Source of the DNA: DASVWZ01 sp963708575 | GTDB taxonomy: Bacteria; Acidobacteriota; Terriglobia; Terriglobales; Acidobacteriaceae | Direction: 5' to 3' | NCBI GenBank assembly: GCA_963708575.1 | Contig: CAVPTB010000007.1 | Coordinates: 2,356,001-2,420,000 of the forward strand | Length of the DNA: 64,000 nt | Part shown: positions 55,797 to 64,000 of the stretch, piece by piece | How the letters are laid out: the number at the start of each line of letters is the position of its first letter | Position numbering within the stretch: position 1 is the stretch's first letter | Position numbers and translations under genes: made by a program | Notes under the pieces: generated by a model | The model's input: only the letters and a program-made list of their open reading frames with translations | Told to the model about the DNA's origin: nothing | Databases searched by the model: none

Positions 55797-56865
55797 ATGA
55801 TCCGTCGCTGGGGAGCGTCGCTCGTACTCATCCTGGTTGTGCTGCTGTCTTTTTCAAGCTGCACCAAGAAGACTCCGAGTCTGAGCTTGCTCGTCTGGGA
55901 GGGTTATGCCGACCCCTCCTACGTTCAAGCCTTCGAAGAGCAGTGTCACTGTAAGGTTTCGGCGTCCTACATGGGTTCGAGCGACGAACTCGTGGCCAAG
56001 TTGCGCGGGGGGAGCGCGGGAAACTATGACGTCATTTCGCCTTCGAGCGATGTTGCGACCTCCATCGCCTCTGCGGGACTGGCCGCACCTCTCGACCTTT
56101 CGAAGCTTCCCAGCTACAGCCAACTCTCTCCGCAACTGACTTCCCTTCCGCTGGTTCGCGTCAACGGGCAAGTGTTTGGCGTGCCATTCATGTGGGGACC
56201 GAATCCTTTGATTTATGACACGACGGCTTTTTCCCAGCCGCCTGACAGCTGGAACGTACTCTGGGATGCAAAATACCGGGGCAAGATTTCGGTTTGGGAC
56301 GACCTCTCGACGATATACATGGCCGGGCAGTTGCTAGGGTACGACAAACCCGATCCGGGTCAACTCTACAACTTGAGCGACGAGCAACTGGACGCGGTCA
56401 AGAAAAAGCTCTTGGAACTCAAACCGAACATTCGCAAGATGTGGTCCACCGGAGGCGAATTGACCAATCTTTTTCAGAATCACGAGGTCGTGGCGGCGAT
56501 GGGGTGGCCGCTTATGACAAACCAGTTGCGAAAGGCTGGATTCCCGGCGGGCGAAACCATTCCCAAAGAAAATACCACCGGATGGATCGATCACTTGATG
56601 ATCACCAGCGGCAGCGAAAATAAGGACCTGGCCTACAAGTTTTTGGAATACATGATCGAGGCTCAGACCCAGAAGAAAGCTTCCGATGTCACCGGTTATA
56701 CGCCGGCGAATCCCGCTGCGGCGCAACTCATGTCACCGGAGCAGGTGAAGAGCCTGCACCTCGATGACGTGGACAATTATCAGAAGCGAATTTACTTCTG
56801 GCAGAATGTGCCGCGCCGGGACGAAGTACAACGAGATTTGGAACGAGGTGAAAGCGGCTCAGTAA
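55797..56865 (+). CDS. potD: Spermidine/putrescine-binding protein, one frameshift near the end
   Basis: A lipoprotein substrate-binding protein of about 355 residues. A signal peptide with a lipobox-like LSFSSC precedes the PotD body (LLVWEGYADPSYVQAFEEQC, VPFMWGPNPLIYD, MGWPLMTNQLRKAG). ATG 55797 has a GGAGG ribosome site. The raw frame runs on to 57227, but deleting one G of the GGG at 56818-56820 restores the family ending RRTKYNEIWNEVKAAQ and a TAA at 56865, 30 bases before potA. The tail of the raw frame is therefore an artefact. Binds the polyamine for the PotABC importer; which polyamine cannot be read. Confidence 0.88.
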
Positions 56866-56895
56866 CCGCATTGTTGATCGTCACGCTCATCTACC

Positions 56896-58005
56896 ATGTC
56901 CACCTCTACCGAACCTGTGGTCCTGCAACCCGGCAAATCCGGAGCGACGGCGCTGCTTTCCATTCGCAAGGTGGCAAAGTCCTTCGGCAAGAATGCCGTT
57001 CTACGGGATATTTCGCTGGAAGTAGCGGAAGGCGAATTCCTGACGATTCTCGGGGAGAGCGGATCAGGCAAGACAACACTTTTGCGCATCATCGCCGGGT
57101 TCGAGAACGCCACCTCGGGCGAAGTCGTGATGGGCGGCGAGCGAATCGACTTGCTGCCTCCTTACCGGCGACGCGTGAACACCGTCTTCCAGAATTACGC
57201 TTTGTTCCCTCACCTTACGGTCGCTGAGAACGTCAGCTACGGCCTTCGCGTGGGTGGGGTCAACAAGGCGGAGATTCCATCGCGCGTCAAGCAAGCCCTA
57301 TCCATGGTGAAGATGGTCGCCTTCGCCGGCGCGAAGCCCTCGAAGATCAGCGGCGGCCAACAGCAACGCGTCGCATTGGCGCGGGCGTTGGTGAATCGTC
57401 CCCGGCTGTTGTTGCTCGACGAGCCGCTCTCCGCGCTGGACGCCAATTTGCGCCGGCAGATGCAGGTGGAATTGAAGTCGCTACAGCGTGAGGTCGGCAT
57501 CGCATTCGTCTTCGTGACTCATGATCAGGAAGAGGCCATGGTCTTGTCGGACAGGATTGCATTGCTTCGCCTCGGAGAACTGGAGCAGATCGCTTCACCG
57601 CGGGAGATCTATGCGCATCCGGCGACGGCTTATACAGCGCGGTTTATCGGACACACCAACCTGCTGCGGGCTGAAGTAAGAAGCGGGATCGCACAGTGCG
57701 GCGGGCTGCGCTGGCCAGCGAGCGTTGCCGACGGTCCGGCTTTGTTCTCTTTACGGCCGGAGAATATTCGACAGGTTTCGGACGGGGCGCGAATTGCAGA
57801 TCAGGCCGCGGTTCGGTTCCGGGCCACTGTCGCCCATCGGGCATTTCATGGTTCGACTGAATTGTTGCAGGTCGTCGGTGAGCAAGCTTTGGCGCTTTCG
57901 GTGAGAGCCGCATCTCGGGACAACTGGCAGGGAGATCAGGAATTTGAGTTCTCAGCGGCAGACGCTGTCCCGGTTCGCGAGTCGCCGGGTGGAGGGGCGA
58001 CCTAA
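56896..58005 (+). CDS. potA: Spermidine/putrescine import ATPase
   Basis: ATPase of the Pot importer, 369 residues. Walker A is GESGSGKTT, the signature ISGGQQQRVALARA, Walker B LLLLDEPLSALD, and the switch His is in FVTHDQEEAM. A TOBE domain occupies the C-terminal third (from about residue 275, SLRPENIRQ), where PotA is regulated. The stop is TAA directly before the ATG of potB, so the genes are translationally coupled. Confidence 0.94.
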   Translation: MSTSTEPVVLQPGKSGATALLSIRKVAKSFGKNAVLRDISLEVAEGEFLTILGESGSGKTTLLRIIAGFENATSGEVVMGGERIDLLPPYRRRVNTVFQNYALFPHLTVAENVSYGLRVGGVNKAEIPSRVKQALSMVKMVAFAGAKPSKISGGQQQRVALARALVNRPRLLLLDEPLSALDANLRRQMQVELKSLQREVGIAFVFVTHDQEEAMVLSDRIALLRLGELEQIASPREIYAHPATAYTARFIGHTNLLRAEVRSGIAQCGGLRWPASVADGPALFSLRPENIRQVSDGARIADQAAVRFRATVAHRAFHGSTELLQVVGEQALALSVRAASRDNWQGDQEFEFSAADAVPVRESPGGGAT

Positions 58006-58854
58006 ATGTTTTCCCGAGCATACCGAGCGGCCGTGACAGCGCCTCCCCTCTTGTGGGTTACGGCATTTTTGTTGATCCCCTACTTCCTGCTTTTTTGTTA
58101 CAGCTTCTGGTCAGTTTCCGCGGATCAAACCATCGTTCATTCCTGGAGTTTCGATAACTATCGCGAGCTGCTGCGGGTCAACATCTACCTGCAAACGCTT
58201 TTTCGTTCCATGTGGATTGCCGCACGGGTGATGATCTTCGCTTTGCTGCTTGGCTATCCACTGGCCTACTATCTTTCTTTCCACGCGGGCAGGCGCAAGG
58301 ACCTTCTGTATCAGCTTGTCATCATTCCACTCTGGGTAAGTTACCTGGTACGTGCCTACGCATGGAAGACGATCCTCGGCAGTGATGGCGTTCTCAATAC
58401 CCTATTGCAGTATGTGCACCTCACGAAACACCCCTTGGAGTTTCTGCTGTACAGTCCTTTCGCGGTGGTTCTGACCCTTACCCACATTTACACGCCCTTC
58501 GCCATCTTGCCCATCTACGCCTCTCTCGAGCACATCCCGCGCAACCTGGTGGAAGCTTCTCACGATTTGGGCGCCTCTCCTCTGCAAACGTTCTGGCGAA
58601 TAATCTTCCCGCTCTCCATTCCCGGAGTTCTCGCCGGAGCGACATTTGCTTTTGTGCTCAGCCTGGGCGACTTTCTCGCGCCACTGCTGCTCGGCGGACC
58701 AAGCGGCATCATGATTTCGAACATTGTGGTCAGTTTGTTCGGCGCAGCCTACAACTGGCCGTTGGGTGCGGCAATTTCCTTCTGCATGCTCGGGCTGGTA
58801 GTCGGGCTGCTCTTCTTTTCCGAGAATCTGGAAAAGAAATGGGGTTTCCGATGA
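58006..58854 (+). CDS. potB: Spermidine/putrescine permease subunit
   Basis: A 282-residue inner-membrane permease with six helices and the EAA-like loop LVEASHDLGASPLQTFWRII that docks to the ATPase. Its start abuts the potA stop, and its stop overlaps the next ATG (ATGA). It belongs with PotC as the heteromeric channel. Confidence 0.93.
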   Translation: MFSRAYRAAVTAPPLLWVTAFLLIPYFLLFCYSFWSVSADQTIVHSWSFDNYRELLRVNIYLQTLFRSMWIAARVMIFALLLGYPLAYYLSFHAGRRKDLLYQLVIIPLWVSYLVRAYAWKTILGSDGVLNTLLQYVHLTKHPLEFLLYSPFAVVLTLTHIYTPFAILPIYASLEHIPRNLVEASHDLGASPLQTFWRIIFPLSIPGVLAGATFAFVLSLGDFLAPLLLGGPSGIMISNIVVSLFGAAYNWPLGAAISFCMLGLVVGLLFFSENLEKKWGFR

Positions 58855-59684
58855 GCGGCATGCACAGGACTTCGCGGTGGTTGCCTTGGCACGTTCTCAT
58901 GGTCTTTGCGTTCTTGTATCTGCCGATCGTTACCCTGATTGTTTACTCGTTCAACGGCGCGGGTGTCGGAGGATTTCCGCCGCGCAATCTTACCCTGGGT
59001 TGGTATCGCATATTGTTTGCCGACGGCCCTATCTGGGATTCGGTAGTGAACAGCCTGGTGGTAGCCGTGGCAGCCGTCGCTATTGCCCTAACATTCGGTA
59101 TCCCGGCCGCCCTGGCGCTGGATCGGGCAAATTTTCCCGGCAAAGCGCTGTTCCGCCGCCTTGTGCTATTACCTCTCATCCTTCCCGGCATTATCACTGG
59201 ACTCTCACTCCTGATGCTTTTCCGTGAAACCGACGTGAAACTTAGCCTCCTAACGATCGTCCTGGGCCATGGCACGGCGTTGATCTCGGTTGCGACTACG
59301 GAAGTTTTCGCCGGACTGCAGAAGCTCGACCGCGCGCAAGAAGAGGCTTCGCTCGATCTCGGTGCGAACTACTGGCAGACTTTCTGGCGCGTGACGATTC
59401 CCAACCTGCGCCTATCGATCATCGGCGCGGCCCTTCTGATTTTTACTTTGTCCATGGACGAGATTGCAGTCAGTTTCTTCCTGATCGGGCGTGACAATAC
59501 TTTGCCGCTCGAAATATGGGGACGGCTGCGGCGCGGCATCACCCCGGAGATCAACGCTATTTCCACGATCATTTTTGTGTTTTCTCTGATTGCAATTGTG
59601 ACCTGGTATCGGCTGCGCGCCGGCGCCGAAGGTAAAACCGAAGTCGGCGCTGAACTTATAGAAGCGGCGGCACAAGGGGACTAA
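58851..59684 (+). CDS. potC: Spermidine/putrescine permease subunit
   Basis: Second permease, 277 residues, six helices, with the EAA loop EEASLDLGANYWQTFWRVT. The start ATG 58851 overlaps the potB stop as ATGA; a start at 58839 would add four residues and is less likely. It ends 15 bases before the amine oxidase. Confidence 0.93.
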   Translation: MSGMHRTSRWLPWHVLMVFAFLYLPIVTLIVYSFNGAGVGGFPPRNLTLGWYRILFADGPIWDSVVNSLVVAVAAVAIALTFGIPAALALDRANFPGKALFRRLVLLPLILPGIITGLSLLMLFRETDVKLSLLTIVLGHGTALISVATTEVFAGLQKLDRAQEEASLDLGANYWQTFWRVTIPNLRLSIIGAALLIFTLSMDEIAVSFFLIGRDNTLPLEIWGRLRRGITPEINAISTIIFVFSLIAIVTWYRLRAGAEGKTEVGAELIEAAAQGD

Positions 59685-59699
59685 AAAAGGGAGCGGAAC

Positions 59700-61226
59700 A
59701 TGAGCACCAATCGACGGGACTTCATCAAGTACGTTGTGGCGGGAGCAATTTCGGCGGGCTGTCCGGTAGATCTCGCGCTGCTGCAGGCGCAAACCGGCGA
59801 CGGGGCGCAGGTCGACGGCGAAGAAAACCGAATCTGTCATCAGGTTCGTGATGGCAGAGTTTTCTCGCTGCCGCCGGTTTCAGCGCGCCACGATATCGCG
59901 ATTGTTGGTGGCGGCGTCAGCGGATTGTCGGCCGCCTACATGCTTCGCCATCGCGATTTTGTGTTGCTCGAAAAAGAACCGCACTGGGGCGGCAACGCCT
60001 ATGTCCAGGAATACCAGGGCGCCACTTACGCCACTGGCTCGGCGTTCCTCGCCAAAGATGAATATGCCTACACTTTTGCTAAAGAGATCGGCCTGGAGCC
60101 TCTGCCTATCGACGACTGGGACGGCAGCATCATCAATGGCGAGTTCGTCCCCGATACTTGGGGCGAAGGCATCAACAAGCTACCTTACCCTCCGGCGGTG
60201 CGAGAGGCATTCAAGAAGTTTCGTAAGGAGATCCTCGCGATCGATCTGCGTAAGCGTGCGACCGAGCTTTACAACCAACCATTCTCTTCGTTCATGAAGG
60301 ACTACCCGCCAGAGATCAAGCAGTGGTGGGACAATTTCGGACCATCCAACTGGGGAGCGGCCAGCGACGACACTGCGGCCACCATCGGGATTTTCACTTT
60401 GCAGGACGAAGCCGGCGAGGATCGGGCTGACCGGCGTTACACCTGGCCAGGCGGACTCGGCGCGATCACCAAGAAGTTATCCGAGATGCTGCTGGCTTCA
60501 GCGCCAGAACGTTTGCAGTCGGGGGCAACCATTGTGGCCGTCGTTCCTTCGCGAAAAGAAGTCCAGGTGACTTACATGCAGGGCCCGGAGTTGAAGACGA
60601 TCGCCGCGAAGGCGGTCATTATGGCGACTCCGAAGTTTATTACGCGTTACGTCGTGCAAGGCCTCCCCGATAAGCAGAAAGACGCCATGCACCAGATCCG
60701 CTACATTCCTTACCCGGTGGTCAATCTGATTTTCGACAAGCCCGTTTACAACAAGGGGTACGACACATGGTGTCCCGGAAACACCTTCACCGACTTCATC
60801 GTCGCCGATTGGACCATCCGCAAGCAGTCCGGTTATAAGCAAAAGTACAACATTCTTACCTTCTATACCCCTCTGCATGAAAACGAGCGGCCGAAGTTGC
60901 TTAGCGAGCAGGGTACAAAAACCGTAGCCGCCAACGTGCTGAAGGACTTCCAAAAGCTCTATCCGGGGTCGAATGTCGATCCTGTCGAGGTCCACATCTA
61001 CCGCCGCGGCCATCCTCTTTATATGTCCACTCCGGGGCTTTATACCGAGGTTCAGCCCTTGGTTCGGCAGCCCATGGATCGCATCTTCTTTGCGAACACC
61101 GATTCTGAAGGCCCGATCTCGGAGACAAATCAGGGGATTTTGGCGGCTAAACGCGCGGTAAAGGAGGTAGAACAGCGGCTGGCGGGGCAGCCCGCCGCCA
61201 AGAGTACGAGCACGCACGAAGGCTGA
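59700..61226 (+). CDS. Tat-exported FAD-dependent amine oxidase
   Basis: A flavin amine oxidoreductase of 508 residues. The N-terminus TNRRDFIKYVVAGAISAG has a twin-arginine motif, so it is probably exported folded with FAD. The FAD site is IAIVGGGVSGLSAAYML. The C-terminal half has the amine-oxidase core and ends with DSEGPISETNQGILAAKRA. Family members oxidise polyamines or primary amines to aldehydes plus ammonia and peroxide. It follows potC by 15 bases, so the importer and oxidase belong to one operon; a periplasmic oxidase next to an importer is notable because the substrate could be oxidised before or instead of import. Confidence 0.85.
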   Translation: MSTNRRDFIKYVVAGAISAGCPVDLALLQAQTGDGAQVDGEENRICHQVRDGRVFSLPPVSARHDIAIVGGGVSGLSAAYMLRHRDFVLLEKEPHWGGNAYVQEYQGATYATGSAFLAKDEYAYTFAKEIGLEPLPIDDWDGSIINGEFVPDTWGEGINKLPYPPAVREAFKKFRKEILAIDLRKRATELYNQPFSSFMKDYPPEIKQWWDNFGPSNWGAASDDTAATIGIFTLQDEAGEDRADRRYTWPGGLGAITKKLSEMLLASAPERLQSGATIVAVVPSRKEVQVTYMQGPELKTIAAKAVIMATPKFITRYVVQGLPDKQKDAMHQIRYIPYPVVNLIFDKPVYNKGYDTWCPGNTFTDFIVADWTIRKQSGYKQKYNILTFYTPLHENERPKLLSEQGTKTVAANVLKDFQKLYPGSNVDPVEVHIYRRGHPLYMSTPGLYTEVQPLVRQPMDRIFFANTDSEGPISETNQGILAAKRAVKEVEQRLAGQPAAKSTSTHEG

Positions 61227-61343
61227 ACCAACTAACTTCCGGGTTAATACATTCCCAATATCAACGTGCCCGGATGCCTTCCGAAAGAACCTTTCCCGTC
61301 CTGCATAGTAAAGTAGTAGTAGCAGACTCCGGGAAGGACTTTC

Positions 61344-63167
61344 TTGAATCCAAGTATTCGCAACATCGCCATTATCGCGCACGTCGACCACGGCAAAACC
61401 ACTCTGGTCGACGCCATGCTGAAACAGAGCGGCACTTTCCGCTCGAACGAGCACATCATCGAGCGAGTGATGGACTCAAACGATCTGGAGCGCGAACGCG
61501 GCATCACCATTCTGGCCAAGAACACCGCCATCCAGTACCACGACATCAAGATCAACATTGTCGACACGCCGGGCCACAGTGACTTCGGCGGCGAGGTCGA
61601 GCGCGCGATCAAGATGGTCGACGGCGTGATGCTGCTGGTGGATGCCAGCGAAGGTCCTCTGCCTCAGACTCGATACGTCCTGGGCAAAGCTCTGGAAGCG
61701 CACCTTCCTCCGATCCTCGTGATCAACAAAATCGACCGCTCCGATGCGCGTCCGCAAGAAGTTCTTAACGAGGTTTACGACCTTTTTATCGACCTGGATG
61801 CGAAAGAAGAGCAGCTCGAATTCCCGATCCTCTATACCAACGCCAAAGCCGGAACTGCTTCGAGAGACATCAAGGGTGGCGGAGAAAATCTGCAGCCCCT
61901 GTTCGAAGCGATTTTGGCCACCACGCCTCCGCCCACCGGCGATGCGAATGGACCGTTGCAGATTCTGGTTGCGAACCTGGATTACAGCGATTATCTCGGA
62001 AGACTGGCCATTGCTCGCGTATTCAACGGCACCATGCGCACCGGCGAGGAAGTTGCCATCGCCAAGCTGGACGGCTCTTTCCACAAGACCAAGATCACCA
62101 AACTCTTTTCCTTTTCTGGATTAAAACGCACCGATACGACCGAAACCTCTCTGGGCGACATCATCGCCGTAGCCGGGGTTGAAGGCATCACCATTGGCGA
62201 GACCATCACCGACGCCGAGAATCCCTCGCCGTTACCGCCGATCACCATTGATGAACCCACCATCGCCATGCAGTTCACCATCAACAATTCTCCGTTTGCC
62301 GGACGCGATGGAACCTTTGTCACTTCGCGAAATCTGCGCGATCGTCTGCAGAAAGAATTGCTGACCAACGTTTCGCTTCGGGTTGAAGATACCGACAGTA
62401 CCGACGTCTTCAAGGTGATGGGGCGCGGCGAATTGCAGCTCTCGATTCTCATCGAGATGATGCGGCGCGAAGGCTACGAATTGATGGTCGGCAAGCCCGA
62501 GATCGTCACCAAGCGCGTCGACGGCAGACTGATGGAACCAGTGGAGCATCTGACCATCGACGTGCCTGAAGCTTTCGTGGGCGTCGTGATGGAACAGCTG
62601 GGCTCCCGCAAGAGCGAAGTCCTTAACATGCACAATCACGGTTACGGCCGGGTGCGCATTGAATTCCGCGTCCCCAGCCGCGGATTGATTGGCTTGCGCA
62701 GCCAGTTGCTGACCGACACGCGCGGCACCATCGTGATGAATTCGCTCTTCGGCGGCTATACCGAGTGGCAGGGAGAGATTCCCCACCGGTTGACCGGCGC
62801 GCTGGCAGCTGACCGTGGAGGGGTGACGACCGCTTACGCGCTTTGGGGCCTGCAGGAGCGAGGAGAGCTTTTCGTCGGCCCCGGCATCGATGTCTACGAA
62901 GGCATGATCGTTGGCGAAAATGCGAAAGACAACGATCTCGACGTAAACGTGGTTCGCGAGAAAAAGCTGACCAACATGCGCGCATCGACCGCCGACGAAG
63001 CGATTCGCTTAGTTCCCTTCCGCCAGTTGAATCTTGAACAGGCCATCGAGTTCATTGCCGACGACGAGTTTGTAGAAATCACCCCTAAGTCTTTGCGATT
63101 GCGTAAGAAAGTTCTGCAGTCCAACCAGCGGAAGAAGAAGTCCTATGCCGCGGTGGATCAGGACTGA
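61344..63167 (+). CDS. typA: Translational GTPase TypA/BipA
   Basis: BipA is a ribosome-binding GTPase of the EF-G family that helps 50S assembly and growth under stress. The 607-residue protein has the P-loop AHVDHGKTT, the switch-I segment ERGITIL, DTPGHSDFGG, NKIDR, and the BipA-specific C-terminal domain (EWQGEIPHRLTGALAADRGG). The start is TTG 61344 after GGAAGGA. The start of the next gene lies two bases after its stop, so the two are coupled. Confidence 0.95.
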   Translation: MNPSIRNIAIIAHVDHGKTTLVDAMLKQSGTFRSNEHIIERVMDSNDLERERGITILAKNTAIQYHDIKINIVDTPGHSDFGGEVERAIKMVDGVMLLVDASEGPLPQTRYVLGKALEAHLPPILVINKIDRSDARPQEVLNEVYDLFIDLDAKEEQLEFPILYTNAKAGTASRDIKGGGENLQPLFEAILATTPPPTGDANGPLQILVANLDYSDYLGRLAIARVFNGTMRTGEEVAIAKLDGSFHKTKITKLFSFSGLKRTDTTETSLGDIIAVAGVEGITIGETITDAENPSPLPPITIDEPTIAMQFTINNSPFAGRDGTFVTSRNLRDRLQKELLTNVSLRVEDTDSTDVFKVMGRGELQLSILIEMMRREGYELMVGKPEIVTKRVDGRLMEPVEHLTIDVPEAFVGVVMEQLGSRKSEVLNMHNHGYGRVRIEFRVPSRGLIGLRSQLLTDTRGTIVMNSLFGGYTEWQGEIPHRLTGALAADRGGVTTAYALWGLQERGELFVGPGIDVYEGMIVGENAKDNDLDVNVVREKKLTNMRASTADEAIRLVPFRQLNLEQAIEFIADDEFVEITPKSLRLRKKVLQSNQRKKKSYAAVDQD

Positions 63168-63169
63168 TC

Positions 63170-63403
63170 ATGTCGCGGGCCAAGAAAAGGCCGAAGCCGG
63201 CGGATCCCAAAGATTTGAAGATGTTTCTCGTCCCGTGCAGTTGCGGAACCACCTTTGCGGTCCCTCAGAATTACGATCGCCAGGGCACGGCGTGGAGCCG
63301 CTATTTGAAGTGTCCCCAATGTGACAAGCGCCACGACCCCAAGAACCGCCTTTTGGAGCTCGGCTACCAGGAGGAACGGTTCTGGCGGATCGATAAGTGT
63401 TAA
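63170..63403 (+). CDS. Small zinc-ribbon protein coupled to typA
   Basis: A 77-residue basic protein with metal pairs CSC (residues 23-25) and CPQC (48-51) in FLVPCSCGTTF and LKCPQCDKR, followed by a C-terminal Cys. It is unrecognised. It begins two bases after the typA stop, so it is likely translated with it, which hints at a ribosome-related role; this is position-based inference. The N-terminus is Lys/Pro-rich. ATG 63170 is the only sensible start. Confidence 0.7.
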   Translation: MSRAKKRPKPADPKDLKMFLVPCSCGTTFAVPQNYDRQGTAWSRYLKCPQCDKRHDPKNRLLELGYQEERFWRIDKC

Positions 63404-63601
63404 CGCACCGTCACTGATATCCGGCGCAGCCAGGTTGCGGCAAAAGGGGGCTACTCCCATTTCCTTCCGGCCCTGGACAGACCTGCTATACTTCTCCCGC
63501 GTTTGACTGTTCGTCAACTCCGGCTCTAAAGCCCGCCAACCAGCGTTCGCTCCCCCGCCGAAGTCGCCCACACTCAAATAGCTCAGAATGAGGGCACTCG
63601 C

Positions 63602-63949
63602 TTGAAGAACATTTTCGTTGGGAATCTCGACTTCAACACCTCGGAAGAAGAACTGCGGGAGCTGTTTGGTACTTACGGACAAGTCGATCGTGTCAGCATC
63701 ATGACCGACCGCGACACGGGCCGCTCGCGGGGATTCGGCTTTGTAGAAATGTCCAGTTCCGAGGACGGAGAAAAAGCCATTGCGGCGCTGAATGGCAGTC
63801 AGCTCGGTGGGCGCAAGCTGAACGTAAACGAAGCCCGTCCTAAGACGGAACGCGGCAGCGGCGGTGGTGGAGGCGGCGGCGGATTCCGCGATCGCGGTGG
63901 ACGCGGCGGCGGCGGTGGCGGCGGTGGTGGCCGTCGAGATCGCTGGTAA
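63602..63949 (+). CDS. RRM-type RNA-binding protein with RGG tail
   Basis: A 115-residue protein of the bacterial glycine-rich RRM family. RNP2 is IFVGNL and RNP1 is RGFGFVEM (residues 43-50), then a C-terminal Gly-rich tail with RGG-like blocks and two long Gly runs. Such proteins act as RNA chaperones, some cold-induced; a cyanobacterial subgroup is best known. The start is TTG 63602 with the weak site GAGGG upstream. It lies about 200 bases after the zinc-ribbon gene; that gap shows no other feature. Confidence 0.88.
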   Translation: MKNIFVGNLDFNTSEEELRELFGTYGQVDRVSIMTDRDTGRSRGFGFVEMSSSEDGEKAIAALNGSQLGGRKLNVNEARPKTERGSGGGGGGGGFRDRGGRGGGGGGGGGRRDRW

Positions 63950-63965
63950 ATTTCAAAGTCAACGC

Positions 63966-63995
63966 GGGATGGGTGCCACACCCATCCCTTTCCTT
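63966..63995 (+). terminator. Intrinsic terminator after the RRM gene
   Basis: A perfect 10-bp stem, GGGATGGGTG / CACCCATCCC, with a CCA loop is followed by TTTCCTTT. This is a strong factor-independent terminator and starts 16 bases after the stop. Confidence 0.8.
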
Positions 63996-64000
63996 TCGCG

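Noticed and set aside
1..64000. tRNA genes
   Set aside because: I looked for GGTTCGAATCC-type T-loops on both strands and found no cloverleaf I could support; a covariance-model scan would settle this.

Overview
The window looks like chromosomal DNA of an Acidobacteriota (Terriglobia, Koribacter-like) bacterium. The reasons are gene content: a very long Oar-type TonB receptor with an N-terminal carboxypeptidase-regulatory-like domain, a DUF1800/DUF1501 pair, a lipoprotein of NHL-like repeats behind a poly-Gly linker, a long lptCA-lptB-rpoN-hpf block, LPS genes (MsbA-like exporter, lpxB), many TTG/GTG starts, and short dispersed intergenic elements of the GTCATCCTGAGC type. This assignment is inference from gene families, not from a marker-gene comparison.

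Layout. 1-20 kb is mostly housekeeping: an LPS/lipid exporter (cut by the left edge), lpxB, a degenerate M1-peptidase-like TPR protein, fabH, the SRP RNA, a transglutaminase-type membrane protein, pepA, argS, larC, metG, tatD, yajQ and a polyprenyl synthase. 20-28 kb holds a DedA-rhodanese fusion interrupted by an in-frame TGA at a cysteine-type position and followed by a bacterial-SECIS-like hairpin, then lptCA, lptB, rpoN and hpf. 28-35 kb carries CYTH, HD-GYP, DUF1800/DUF1501, Rieske, a stand-alone nuoB and a STAS protein. 35.2-36.8 kb is a REPtron: a REP-associated tyrosine transposase flanked by two clusters of about ten REP-like hairpins. 37-41 kb has a zinc-ribbon protein, Nudix, DUF4097, a multicopper oxidase and an aldo/keto reductase.

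42-61 kb is an amine/polyamine island. A leftward arm encodes three class-III aminotransferases, two aldehyde dehydrogenases (one of the methylmalonate/malonate-semialdehyde type), an APC permease and a TonB receptor. A rightward arm encodes a MerR-XRE-cupin triple-domain regulator, a Pot-type spermidine/putrescine ABC importer (potD-A-B-C) and a Tat-exported FAD amine oxidase. Together they could take up polyamines, oxidise them to amino-aldehydes, and convert the products through GABA and beta-alanine to central metabolism. A 25-bp palindrome overlapping a TATAAT box sits in the divergent promoter region. The right end has typA, a coupled small zinc-ribbon gene and a Gly-rich RRM protein.

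A caution for the reader: four genes (M1-like, rpoN, TonB receptor, potD) are each broken by +1 shifts, six in all, every one explicable as one extra base in a short homopolymer. This looks like a systematic sequence or assembly error, and I annotate those genes at full length. The TGA in the DedA-rhodanese gene is not of that kind.
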